Assembly: GCA_963722175.1 (NCBI GenBank)
Contig: CAVRKA010000006.1
Coordinates: 1-64,000 of the forward strand
Source: WHSW01 sp963722175
GTDB lineage: Bacteria > Actinomycetota > Thermoleophilia > Solirubrobacterales > 70-9
DNA length: 64,000 nt
Direction: 5' to 3'
Both the position numbers and the translations under genes were made by a program. How positions within the stretch are numbered: position 1 is the stretch's first letter; every line of letters begins with the position of its first letter. Below the pieces are notes generated by a model. It saw only the letters and a program-made list of their open reading frames with translations. It searched no databases and was not told the origin of the DNA. Below are positions 35,057 through 43,109 of the stretch, piece by piece.

Positions 35057-35401
35057 TCAGCGCTCCGGCCGGCCCGCCGTCACCGTTTCGTCGGTCGAGA
35101 AGTCGAACTCGTCGAGCTGCTCGTAGATCGCCCGCAGCGAGGTCGACTCGATCACCTCCTCCAGGCGGTCGTGGCGCAGCGACTCCTGCTCGGCGATCCG
35201 CTCGCTCGCCTGCTCGAGGCTCGCCCGGTCCGGCAGGTCGATGAAGCCGATCGTCAGGATCTCGCGGTCGTCGCCGAGGCTGCGAGCGGTGATCGGCCCG
35301 CGCCCGCCGAACCCGAACCCCTGGTCCGGATACCAGGCGTCGACGAAGTTCTCGTACGTCTTGCCCTCACGCAGGCGGCGGACGAATACGGCGATGAACA
35401 T
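35057..35401 (-). CDS. Small ferredoxin-fold (Dabb/ABM-like) protein of unknown function
   Basis: 114 aa. MFIAVFVRRLREGKTYENFVDAWYPD at the start and a mid-protein EILTIGFIDLPDRASLEQASERIAEQE suggest a small alpha+beta stress-barrel fold such as Dabb or antibiotic-biosynthesis-monooxygenase-like proteins. No catalytic residues are diagnostic. It lies 31 nt downstream of the lipoprotein gene on the same strand. Confidence 0.6.
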   Translation of the reverse strand: MFIAVFVRRLREGKTYENFVDAWYPDQGFGFGGRGPITARSLGDDREILTIGFIDLPDRASLEQASERIAEQESLRHDRLEEVIESTSLRAIYEQLDEFDFSTDETVTAGRPER

Positions 35402-35432
35402 GACGATCTCCTCACTGATCCAGGGTGGCCGT

Positions 35433-36461
35433 TCAACCCTTCAACTGGACCACGACCCCGTCGTCGGCCGCGCTCGCCCAGACCGAATCGCCGATCACGA
35501 TCACGTCCCCGCCGCTCGGCAGCTTCGGCGCCTCGATCGTCTCGACGATGCGCTCCTCATCCGGGTCGATCCGGGTCAGGAACGGGCCGCCCTCCTGACG
35601 CACCCAGACCTCGTCGTCGGTCGCGTAGACGGTGCCCCCGAACGCCGCGTCGACGTCGTACAGCGCGCTGATCTCGAGCGACTGGGGATCGGCCTGGGCC
35701 ACGCCGCCCTCGAAGGCGACCCAGAGGTCCCCGTTGACCGAGGCGGTGCGGGCACCTTCGAACTCTCCCTCGGCGGCGACCTCTCCCGTCTCCGCATCGA
35801 TCCTCAGGACATGCCCGTCGATCGGGCAAGCCGCATACAGGGTCGTGCCCGAAGCCGCCAGATCGGTGCAGGTCTCCCCCAGCCGGACCTCGGTGGCCTC
35901 CTTCTCGCTCGCGAGGTCGACGCCGGTCAGGCGCGCGCCGCCGTCGGTCAGCAGCCAGAGCCGATCGGCGGCCGTGACCATGCGGCCCTGATCCGGCATC
36001 TTCTTCGTCCTCAGCGTCGAGGCGACCTCGTTGCGCTCCGGGTCGATCCGGACGACCTGCCCGGCCGGGTCGCCCAGCGCCGGACATGCCCAGATCGAGT
36101 CCTCGCTCACCCCGATCCCCTGGCACAGCGGCTCGTCGAACTCGCCGGCGCTGATCTCGTCGATCACCTTGCCGTTCGCAGGGTCGATCCGGTCGACAAC
36201 GCCGTTATCGCGCTTGACCCAGAGCGAGCCGAACCCCTCGACCATCCAGTCCGGGCCGTCACCGATCTCGATCTCCGCTTGCAGGCGATCCGCGAGCTTG
36301 ACCCGCTCGGCTCCCTGCGCGGTGATCGGCTCCGGCAGCGCCGGTTCGGCCGTAGTCGATTCGGTTGCGGCCGTCGTCGACTCGGTGTTGGTGGAGTCGT
36401 CCGAGCATCCGGCCAGCGCGACTGCCGCACAGATAAGAAGCACATCCCTGCGCATCCTCAT
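35433..36461 (-). CDS. Lipoprotein with YVTN/Vgb-like beta-propeller
   Basis: 342 aa. A signal peptide with lipobox (VALAGC) and a Ser/Thr-rich linker are followed by repeated blades such as GFGSLWVKRDNGVVDRIDP, ISAGEFDE, SIWACPALGDPAGQVVRIDP and NGDLWVAFEGGVAQADP, typical of virginiamycin-B-lyase-like/YVTN propellers. Most such lipoproteins are structural or binding proteins rather than lyases; the lyase catalytic His pair is not evident. Surface location is expected. Confidence 0.75.
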   Translation of the reverse strand: MRMRRDVLLICAAVALAGCSDDSTNTESTTAATESTTAEPALPEPITAQGAERVKLADRLQAEIEIGDGPDWMVEGFGSLWVKRDNGVVDRIDPANGKVIDEISAGEFDEPLCQGIGVSEDSIWACPALGDPAGQVVRIDPERNEVASTLRTKKMPDQGRMVTAADRLWLLTDGGARLTGVDLASEKEATEVRLGETCTDLAASGTTLYAACPIDGHVLRIDAETGEVAAEGEFEGARTASVNGDLWVAFEGGVAQADPQSLEISALYDVDAAFGGTVYATDDEVWVRQEGGPFLTRIDPDEERIVETIEAPKLPSGGDVIVIGDSVWASAADDGVVVQLKG

Positions 36462-36501
36462 CCTCCGACCCTATCCGCCCTGGGCCTTCGCCGTGCCTTT
36501 G

Positions 36502-36897
36502 TTATTCAAAGAGGCCGGCGGCTTTCAGGGCGACCCGGGGGTCGCCGTAGTCGTGGTAGCGCCACAGCAAGCCGTCGCGGAACTCGCAGATGGCCGCGGC
36601 GGGGATCGGCGTCCCGACCCCGCTGCCGCGGCCGCGGATCGTGATCGTGCCGATGAACAGGATCCGGTCGCCCAGGTCGCGTACCTCGTCGACCTCCAGG
36701 TGGAAGACGTCGAACGTCTCCGCTGTGTCCGCGATGAACCGCCGTGCCCCCTCGTGCCCGACGAAGGCCCCCTCGGTCGCGGCGCGGAGCGGCTCGAGCA
36801 CCGCCTCCGGGTGCGTGACCGCGACGGCGGCCTCCGCGTCACCGCTGTTGATCGCCGCCACCGCGCGATGCAGGGCAGCGACGTCCTCCTCGGACAT
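36502..36897 (-). CDS. SnoaL/NTF2-like protein (first copy)
   Basis: 131 aa. ALHRAVAAINSGDAEAAVAVTH, GHEGARRFIADTAETFDVFH and AICEFRDGLLWRYHDYGDP fit the NTF2-like SnoaL fold used by small polyketide cyclases and many orphan proteins. It lies 3 nt downstream of dapF; a second SnoaL-like gene lies upstream of dapF. Function is unknown. Confidence 0.8.
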   Translation of the reverse strand: MSEEDVAALHRAVAAINSGDAEAAVAVTHPEAVLEPLRAATEGAFVGHEGARRFIADTAETFDVFHLEVDEVRDLGDRILFIGTITIRGRGSGVGTPIPAAAICEFRDGLLWRYHDYGDPRVALKAAGLFE

Positions 36898-36900
36898 CGC

Positions 36901-37740
36901 TCAGCCGTCCCCGAGCTCGGCGACCAGCCCCGGATCGAGCTCGCCTGCGTAGACGCGCGATGCCGTGCCGATCAGGGTGACGTCGAGCTCATCGGTGATC
37001 TCGACCGTCAGCTCCCCGCCGTCGAGCCTGACCGTGATCGGGCTCGCCGCACCGCGCAGGAACGCCGCGACCGCGGCGCCGGCCGCGCCGGTTCCGGAGG
37101 AGAGCGTCTCTCCCACCCCGCGCTCGAAGATCCGCGCCCGGACCGTCGATCCCTCCGTCCTCGTGAACGAGACGTTGGTCCGCTGCGGGAACCGCTTGCT
37201 CGACTCGATCGCCGGGCCCAGCGTCGCCAGATCCAGCTCCTCGACCTCGTCGCCGACGTCGATCACGCATTGCGGATTCCCGACGTCGACGTGCTGGAAC
37301 GCCCATTCGCGCCCCCGCGAGCTGATCGTGCCGGAGCCGTCCTCGGGCCCCGCGGGGTAGAACGGCGAGGTCACCGCAGCGCGGCCGATCGCCATCGATA
37401 CCTCCCCCGGGCCGGTGATCGTCGGCGTCACCTCGCCGGCTTTGGTCAGGATCGTGAACGTGTCGGCGTCGGTCCACCCGGCGGCGCGCAGGTACAGGAC
37501 CGCCTCGCGGGCGCCGTTGCCGGACAGCTCGGCCTCCGAGCCGTCCGGGTTGAAGATCCGCAACTCGGCGACGTGGCGCTCGTCCGCGGCCGGCGAGAGC
37601 AGCAGGATGCCGTCCGCGCCCACGCCCAGGTGCGGCTCGCAGATCCGGCGGATGCGGTCGGCGGCCAGCTCCCACGGCAGCGCGTCGCGCTCGACCACGA
37701 TGTAGTCGTTGCCGAGCGCCTGCCACTTCTCGAACCTCAT
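36901..37740 (-). CDS. dapF: Diaminopimelate epimerase homologue with both catalytic cysteines replaced by serine
   Basis: 279 aa from ATG 37740. The fold is DapF: EKWQALGNDYIVVE, DGSEAELSGNGAREA, HVDVGNPQCVI, RVNVSF-like (QRTNVSFTRTE) and ERGVGETLSSGTGAAGAA. DapF uses two cysteines as acid and base (Cys73 and Cys217 in H. influenzae). Here both equivalents are serine: Ser73 in ELSGNGAR and Ser215 in ETLSSGTG. The epimerase is therefore either a Ser/Ser variant, altered in substrate, or slow. Expected reaction: LL- to meso-DAP for peptidoglycan and lysine. dapL, dapA and dapB are also in the window. Confidence 0.85.
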   Translation of the reverse strand: MRFEKWQALGNDYIVVERDALPWELAADRIRRICEPHLGVGADGILLLSPAADERHVAELRIFNPDGSEAELSGNGAREAVLYLRAAGWTDADTFTILTKAGEVTPTITGPGEVSMAIGRAAVTSPFYPAGPEDGSGTISSRGREWAFQHVDVGNPQCVIDVGDEVEELDLATLGPAIESSKRFPQRTNVSFTRTEGSTVRARIFERGVGETLSSGTGAAGAAVAAFLRGAASPITVRLDGGELTVEITDELDVTLIGTASRVYAGELDPGLVAELGDG

Positions 37741-37750
37741 CGCTTGCAGG

Positions 37751-38209
37751 CTATTCGGTGTCCGCCAGGGCCTGATCGCGGGTGTCGTAGACGTGGATCT
37801 CGGCGACCCGCCCGTCGCGGAACACCCAACGCTGTCCCTGGGGGAGCTCGAACTCGAGCCCGCTGCCACGACCGCGTCCGCGGTGACTGACCGCAACGAT
37901 CACGCAGTCGCCGACCTGCTCGTAGTTCCCGTGCTCGATCTCGTACACCTCGAACGCCGCCAACCAGCCGCGCCAGAACCGCAGGTACTCCTCGCGGCCC
38001 TCGTAGCGCCCTCCCTCGGGGAGGTCGGCGCCGACGTGGAACTGGATCACGACGTCGTCGGAGAGCGCCTCGCTGATGAGCGCGTCGAGCTCGGCGATCC
38101 CGGAGCGGACCGCGTCGGGGTCGGAGCCCTCGACCGCGTCCCGCAACGCCTCGAAGTCATAGCGCTCGAAGATCGAGTTCAGCGCCCTGACGGTCTCGAC
38201 CTCGCTCAC
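37751..38209 (-). CDS. SnoaL/NTF2-like protein (second copy)
   Basis: 152 aa. FRDGRVAEIHVYDTRDQAL, YEGREEYLRFWRGWLAAFE and VAVSHRGRGRGSGLEFEL fit the SnoaL fold and resemble the first copy on the other side of dapF (shared RGRGSG segment). It overlaps the miaA stop by 4 nt. Function is unknown. Confidence 0.8.
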   Translation of the reverse strand: MSEVETVRALNSIFERYDFEALRDAVEGSDPDAVRSGIAELDALISEALSDDVVIQFHVGADLPEGGRYEGREEYLRFWRGWLAAFEVYEIEHGNYEQVGDCVIVAVSHRGRGRGSGLEFELPQGQRWVFRDGRVAEIHVYDTRDQALADTE

Positions 38210-39099
38210 CGCGACTCCTCGAGCAAGCCGACGATCTCGGCCGCGATCTCGCCGTCGGAGCGTCCGCTGCGGTCGAGCGTCGTCACGCCCTCCATTCTCC
38301 GCATCCAGGTGAGCTGACGGCGCGCGAAGCGGCGCTGGGCGCGCTTCATCGCCTCCCCGTCGCCGGCGAGCAGCTCCTCGAAGCCGATCGCGGCGCGAGC
38401 GGTGCGCGAGGCGCCGCGCGCGTCGGCGGCGCGGACCTCCTGCTCGGCACCCGTGGCGATCATCTCGTCAACTCGGGCGTCGATCCGCGCCTCGAGCTCC
38501 TCACGCTCGATCGTCACCCCGACGAGCGTCGTCGGGACGCGGAGCTCCTCGGCCCACATCCCCTCCCCCGAGGCGTGGGGCGCGATCCCGAGCCGCGCCA
38601 GCTCCGTCAGCCGCACGATCCGCTTGCGGTCGTTCGGGTGCACGCCGGAGGCGAGCTCGGGCGCCAGCTCGGCGTGCAGTGCCTCGGGCCCACGCGACTC
38701 GAGCTCCTCCTCGACCTCGGCCCTGACCGCCGACGGCACGGGCGGGCGCAGCTCGAGCTCGGACAGCGCCGCGCGCATGTAGAGGCCCGTGCCGCCGACC
38801 ACGATCGGCCGCCGGCCTTCGGCGAGCAGCTGGTCGATCTCCGCGTGGGCGAGCTCGGCGAACCGGCCCGCCGAGAACTCCTCGTCGACCTCGGCGATCG
38901 CGATCAGCCGGTGCTCGAGCCGCTCGCGCTCCGCTGCGGTGGCCGCTCCGCTCAGCACCTCGAGCCCACGGTAGACCTGGATCGAGTCGCTCGAGATCGC
39001 CGCCGGGTCCTCGCCGCGCTCGCGCAGCAGCTCGGCGACCTCGATCGCCACCCCGGTCTTGCCGACCGCGGTCGGGCCGAAGATCGCCAGCGCGCGCAA
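38206..39099 (-). CDS. miaA: tRNA dimethylallyltransferase
   Basis: 297 aa from TTG 39099. IFGPTAVGKTGVAIEV (P-loop) begins six residues in; SSDSIQVYRGL (DSxQVY), GGTGLYMRAAL and the C-terminal RRQLTWMRRM are MiaA motifs. It adds a dimethylallyl group to A37 of tRNAs reading UNN codons; MiaB, encoded just upstream, then thiomethylates it. Oddity: the start codon lies inside the first unit of a tandem palindromic array (39079-39278), which leaves no normal leader. Confidence 0.92.
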   Translation of the reverse strand: MRALAIFGPTAVGKTGVAIEVAELLRERGEDPAAISSDSIQVYRGLEVLSGAATAAERERLEHRLIAIAEVDEEFSAGRFAELAHAEIDQLLAEGRRPIVVGGTGLYMRAALSELELRPPVPSAVRAEVEEELESRGPEALHAELAPELASGVHPNDRKRIVRLTELARLGIAPHASGEGMWAEELRVPTTLVGVTIEREELEARIDARVDEMIATGAEQEVRAADARGASRTARAAIGFEELLAGDGEAMKRAQRRFARRQLTWMRRMEGVTTLDRSGRSDGEIAAEIVGLLEESR

Positions 39100-39278
39100 G
39101 GGGTCAGACCCCTTTAGGTACCGCGCGCAAGGGGTCAGACCCCTTTAGGTACGAAGATCGCGCGCAAGGGTCAGACCCCTTTAGGGACCCCTTTAGGTAC
39201 GAAGATCGCGCGCAAGGGTCAGACCCCTTTAGGTAGAAGATCGCCAGCGCGCGCAAGGGGTCAGACCCCTTTAGGTAC
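39079..39278. repeat. Tandem array of GGGGTC-A-GACCCC palindromic units
   Basis: Five units contain AAGGGGTCAGACCCCTTTAG or a one-G-shorter form (AAGGGTCAGACCCC), usually followed by GTAC and preceded by GCGCGC; a partial unit sits at 39185-39200. Copies start near 39092, 39123, 39160, 39208 and 39250. The core is an 8-1-8 palindrome. A 47-nt block covering the miaA 5' end (39079-39125) recurs 157 nt away at 39236-39282, so the array includes a partial duplication of the gene start. This fills the miaA-miaB gap. Confidence 0.9.
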
Positions 39279-39292
39279 CGCGGCCACGGCGT

Positions 39293-40612
39293 TCAGACGC
39301 GGCTGAGCAGCCGCTCGTGGCCGGTGAGCGTCTGCGAGGTGGCGCTGGTGACCTCCACCTCGACCAGCTCGCCGGGGCCCGCCGTGCCCTCGAAGTTGAC
39401 CGCCTTGTTGTGGCGGGTACGGCCGCGCAGCTGGGCGGGGTCGCGACGCGCAGTGCCCTCGACGAGGACCTCCATCGTCCGGCCGACGAAGCGCTGGGCG
39501 CGGTCGCGGGCGTGGCGCTGGACCAGCTCGACCAGCCGCTCCATCCGCTCGCGCTTTGCCCCCTCGGAGACCTGCCCCGGCAGGGTCGCGGCCTCGGTCC
39601 CGCGACGCGGCGAGAAGACGAACGTGAAGGCGCTGTCGTAGCGGACCTGCTCGACGACCTCGAGCGTGCGCTCGAAGTCGTCGTCGGTCTCGCCGGGGAA
39701 GCCGACGATGATGTCGGTGGTCAGCGCGCAGTCGGGGACGTGCTCGCGGATCAGCGCCACGCGGTCCAGATAGCGCTCGCGGTTGTACGTACGCCGCATC
39801 GCCTTCAGGATCGGCGTCGAGCCCGACTGCAGCGGCAGGTGGATGTGCTCGCAGACCGACGGCAGCTCGGCGTGGGCGCGGATCACGTCCTCGCGCATGT
39901 CCTTCGGGTGCGGGCTCGTGTAGCGGATCCGCTCGATCCCCTCGATCGGGTCGAGCAGCGCCAGCAGCTCGGCGAACGTCGTCCGGCGCTCGCCCAGGTC
40001 GCGCCCGTAGCTGTTGACGTTCTGGCCCAGCAGGGTTACCTCTCGCACGCCATCGGCCGCGAGAGCCCGGACCTCGCCCACCAGCTCCGCGGGATCGCGG
40101 CTCTGCTCGCGGCCGCGGGTCGAGGGCACGATGCAGTACGAGCAGTTGCAGTTGCACCCCTGCGAGATCTGCAGCCAGGCCTGGAACTCGCGCTCGCGCT
40201 TCATCGGCAGGTGGCCGGCGAAGTCCTCGAACTCGAAGTAGCCCTGGGCGGTGAGCGAGTCGGAGGCCAGGAACTCGGCCAGGCGGCCGATCTGCCCGGG
40301 GCCGAAGGCGACGTCGACGAACGGGAAGCGCTCGAAGACCTCGTCCTTGAGCGACTGCGCCCAGCAGCCCCCCACCCCGACCACCCGCGCGGGGTCCTCT
40401 GACTTCAGCCGCTTCGCGTCGCCGAGGTGGGCCAGGAAGCGGCTGTCGGCGTTCTCGCGGATCGAGCAGGTGTTGAAGAGGATCAGGTCCGCGCCGCCCC
40501 GCTCGGGCGTCTCGGCGTAGCCGAGCGACTCGAGCATCCCCTTCATCCGCTCGGAGTCGTGCTCGTTCATCTGGCACCCGAACGTCGTGACGTGATAGCG
40601 CTTCCCGCTCAC
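39293..40612 (-). CDS. miaB: tRNA-2-methylthio-N6-dimethylallyladenosine synthase
   Basis: 439 aa from GTG 40612 (in-frame TTG 40633 is possible). The N-terminal UPF0004 domain has TTFGCQMNEHDSE, NTCSIRENAD and GVGGCWAQS, giving the three auxiliary-cluster cysteines; the radical-SAM triad lies in SQGCNCNCSYCIVPSTRG; a TRAM domain ends the protein (VEGTARRDPAQLRGRTRHNK). It methylthiolates i6A37 made by MiaA. Divergent from the enoyl-CoA hydratase gene by 36 nt. Confidence 0.93.
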   Translation of the reverse strand: MSGKRYHVTTFGCQMNEHDSERMKGMLESLGYAETPERGGADLILFNTCSIRENADSRFLAHLGDAKRLKSEDPARVVGVGGCWAQSLKDEVFERFPFVDVAFGPGQIGRLAEFLASDSLTAQGYFEFEDFAGHLPMKREREFQAWLQISQGCNCNCSYCIVPSTRGREQSRDPAELVGEVRALAADGVREVTLLGQNVNSYGRDLGERRTTFAELLALLDPIEGIERIRYTSPHPKDMREDVIRAHAELPSVCEHIHLPLQSGSTPILKAMRRTYNRERYLDRVALIREHVPDCALTTDIIVGFPGETDDDFERTLEVVEQVRYDSAFTFVFSPRRGTEAATLPGQVSEGAKRERMERLVELVQRHARDRAQRFVGRTMEVLVEGTARRDPAQLRGRTRHNKAVNFEGTAGPGELVEVEVTSATSQTLTGHERLLSRV

Positions 40613-40648
40613 GCGGCCAATCTTAGGCGGCAATACCCGGGAGGACCG

Positions 40649-41452
40649 ATGGAGTACGAGCAGATCAGATACGAGCTTTCAGACCACGTCGCCGTGCTCA
40701 CCTACGATCGTCCGGAGCAGCGCAACGCGGTCTCGCGGCGGATGAACGACGAGCTCCACCACGCCTGGCGGCGCTTCCGCGACGACGATGACGCCTTCGT
40801 GCTCGTGATCACCGGCGCCGGGGACGCCTTCTGCGCCGGCTGGGACCTCCAGGACGCCGCCGACTGGCCGCGCCCCGAGTGGGACGAGTTCCGAACCCAC
40901 GTCTACGACTCGCCCGGCGACTGCGGCTACTCCCGCCGCGTCGACGTCTTCAAGCCGGTGATCGCCGCCGTCAACGGCTGGGCGGTCGCCGCCGGGCTGG
41001 AGAACGCGCTGCTCGCCGACATCCGGATCGTCGCCCGCAACGCGGTCTTCGGCGCCCTGGAGCGGCGCTGGAACATCGTCGCCGGCGACGGGATGACGGT
41101 CCGCCTGCCGCTCGTGGTGGGCTACGCGAAGGCGATGGAGCTGATCATCACCGGGCGGCCGGTGGACGCCGAGGAGGCGCTGGCGATCGGGCTCGCCAAC
41201 GAAGTCGTCGACGAGGGCCGGGCCCTGGAGCGGGCCCTCGAGTTGGCGGGCGAGATCGCCGCCCTGCCCCAGGGGGCGATCCGCACCGACAAGGAGACGA
41301 TGGTCCGCAACGTCGGGCGCACCTACGAGGAGCGGCTGCGCAACGAGGTCGAGGCGGCGCTGTCGATGTTCTGGCGCCGCGACTCGCACGCGATCGGCGC
41401 CTCGGCGTTCAAGCGCGGCGAGACGCCCGAGTGGCCGCACCACGGCCTCTGA
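40649..41452 (+). CDS. Enoyl-CoA hydratase/isomerase family protein
   Basis: 267 aa from ATG 40649 with GGGAGGA upstream. Crotonase fold: LTYDRPEQRNAVSRRMNDEL, VLVITGAGDAFCAGWDLQDA (oxyanion), VIAAVNGWAVAAGLENALLAD, and EEALAIGLANEVVDEG. The usual catalytic Glu pair is not clear: the second position reads GALERRWNIV, so the exact reaction (hydration, isomerisation or other) is open. Confidence 0.85.
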   Translation: MEYEQIRYELSDHVAVLTYDRPEQRNAVSRRMNDELHHAWRRFRDDDDAFVLVITGAGDAFCAGWDLQDAADWPRPEWDEFRTHVYDSPGDCGYSRRVDVFKPVIAAVNGWAVAAGLENALLADIRIVARNAVFGALERRWNIVAGDGMTVRLPLVVGYAKAMELIITGRPVDAEEALAIGLANEVVDEGRALERALELAGEIAALPQGAIRTDKETMVRNVGRTYEERLRNEVEAALSMFWRRDSHAIGASAFKRGETPEWPHHGL

Positions 41453-41515
41453 GCGCGCTCCGGGCTGATCGGCGGGACCGGCGCGCTGCGGAAATCCGGT
41501 TGCTACGTTGCCGCG

Positions 41516-42463
41516 ATGGGGCGGTTGGGGACCATTGGCTTCGCAGCGCTTGCGCTGACGCTCGGCGTCAGCTCGCCGGCGGGCGCGATCGTGGGCGGCA
41601 ACGACGCCGAACGGGGCGAGTACCCCTACGTCGCCCACATCGTCATCGACCGCTCGTTCCAGTGCACCGGGACCCTGGTGACGCCGCGGTACGTGGTCAC
41701 CGCGGCGCACTGCTCGTCGATCACACCGGCCGGCGTCGTCAACACGCCCATCGGCCAGCCCGGGCAGCTGATCGAGCTCAGCATCGGCGCCCACCAGACG
41801 CCCACGTCGACCCTGGACGGCGGTTACGTGTCCGACGGTGAGCAGCATGTGGCGAAGAACGTGTTCGTGAATCCCGGCTGGACAGGGATCGGGAGCGTCA
41901 GCCACGACGCCGCGGTCATCGAGCTGGACACGCCTTCCTCGAAGAAGCCCGTCAGGATCGCGTCGGCCGCCGAGCGGTCGCTCTGGCGGGCGGGGACGAT
42001 GGCAACGATCGCGGGGTTCGGCGACACCGAGCCCGACGGCGACCAGCCCGCCGTCCTCCAGGAGGCGCGCCTGCCGATCTACGCGGACCGGAACACCGCG
42101 AAGGCGTACCCGTACCTCATCGACGGCGTCGATCCGCTGTTCGGCGGGTTCGAGAGCGCGACGCAGCTCGGGGCGGGATTCCAGCGGGGCGGAGTCGACA
42201 CCTGCCAGGGCGACTCCGGCGGGCCGCTGCTCGTGCGCACCGCCACTGCGATGCGGCTCGTCGGCGACACGAGCTACGGCGCGGGCTGTGCCGAGCCCGG
42301 GTTCCCCGGCGTCTACGGCCGCCTCGCGGACACCACCCTGCGCGAGTGGATCCGCTCGATCGCGCCCAACGCGATCTCGACCCGGTCAGCGTCGGCCACG
42401 GGCGAGCGAAAGGCACCCTGGCGGCGGCGGGCGTCATCGCCCGCACCCCGCGCGTACCGTTAG
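41516..42463 (+). CDS. Secreted trypsin-like serine protease (S1 family)
   Basis: 315 aa. A signal peptide (FAALALTLGVSSPAGA) runs into IVGGNDAERGEYPYVAH (new N-terminus after activation). Catalytic triad: His65 in VTAAHC, Asp in SHDAAVIELD, Ser in CQGDSGGPLLV. GYGA-like TSYGAGCAEPGFPGVYGRLAD follows as in trypsins. The C-terminal tail (about 40 residues) is basic and low-complexity. A secreted scavenging or processing protease. Confidence 0.92.
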   Translation: MGRLGTIGFAALALTLGVSSPAGAIVGGNDAERGEYPYVAHIVIDRSFQCTGTLVTPRYVVTAAHCSSITPAGVVNTPIGQPGQLIELSIGAHQTPTSTLDGGYVSDGEQHVAKNVFVNPGWTGIGSVSHDAAVIELDTPSSKKPVRIASAAERSLWRAGTMATIAGFGDTEPDGDQPAVLQEARLPIYADRNTAKAYPYLIDGVDPLFGGFESATQLGAGFQRGGVDTCQGDSGGPLLVRTATAMRLVGDTSYGAGCAEPGFPGVYGRLADTTLREWIRSIAPNAISTRSASATGERKAPWRRRASSPAPRAYR

Positions 42464-42484
42464 CGGAGCGCCCGCCGGGGCCGC

Positions 42485-43087
42485 TCAGCTCTTCCCGCTG
42501 GTGACCTCGGAGAGGTAGGAGACCAACGCATCGAGCTCCTCTGGGCTGAGCTCGTCCCCGTAGGTCTGGGGCATCACCTCAGGCGGGTAGCCCTTCGCGA
42601 TGTTGGCGTTCGGGTCGATGATCGACTCGCGGATGAACGCCTCGTCCTCGCCCTTGAGCGCGCCGTCGAGGTCGGGGCCGGTCGTCCCGGTCGAGCCCGC
42701 GTCGGCGAGCGTGTGGCAACCGTTGCAGCCGGTGCTCGCGAACACCTGGGCGCCGTCCACGGACGTCGCGGTCGTGTCGCCGCCGGCCTCCGCCTCCTCG
42801 GAGACGTCGCTGCCCGCCTCCTCGTCGGCCTCGGTCGTGTCGCCGGCCTCCTCGTTCGCGGCCACGTCCTCGGCGAGCTCGGCCTGGTGATGCTCCTGCT
42901 CCTCCTCGGCGTTGCGCCAGGCGAAGGTCATCGTCGCCCCGACGAGAGCGGCAATCGCGAGCGTTGCGCCGAGCAGCACGCCCTTCGAGCCGGGGAACTT
43001 GTCGAACCGCAGCCCGGCGAAGGAGACGATCAGGGCGATCGCGACCAGGCAGCCGCCGAGCACATAGAAGACCGTGTCGTTGTCCAT
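42485..43087 (-). CDS. Membrane-anchored c-type cytochrome with acidic linker
   Basis: 200 aa. Two hydrophobic segments (about 5-23 and 38-56), a long Glu/Asp-rich linker (about 60-105), then a monohaem cytochrome c domain with STGCNGCHTL (CxxCH) and axial Met in PPEVMPQTYG. It probably carries electrons at the outer membrane face, such as to a terminal oxidase. The nearby CcdA could help haem attachment but lies far away. Confidence 0.85.
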   Translation of the reverse strand: MDNDTVFYVLGGCLVAIALIVSFAGLRFDKFPGSKGVLLGATLAIAALVGATMTFAWRNAEEEQEHHQAELAEDVAANEEAGDTTEADEEAGSDVSEEAEAGGDTTATSVDGAQVFASTGCNGCHTLADAGSTGTTGPDLDGALKGEDEAFIRESIIDPNANIAKGYPPEVMPQTYGDELSPEELDALVSYLSEVTSGKS

Positions 43088-43109
43088 GCGGCTCGGGATC
43101 CTATCGGCG

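Noticed and set aside
39079..39278. CRISPR array
   Set aside because: Units are adjacent with little or no unique spacer, the core is a palindrome, and no cas genes are present.
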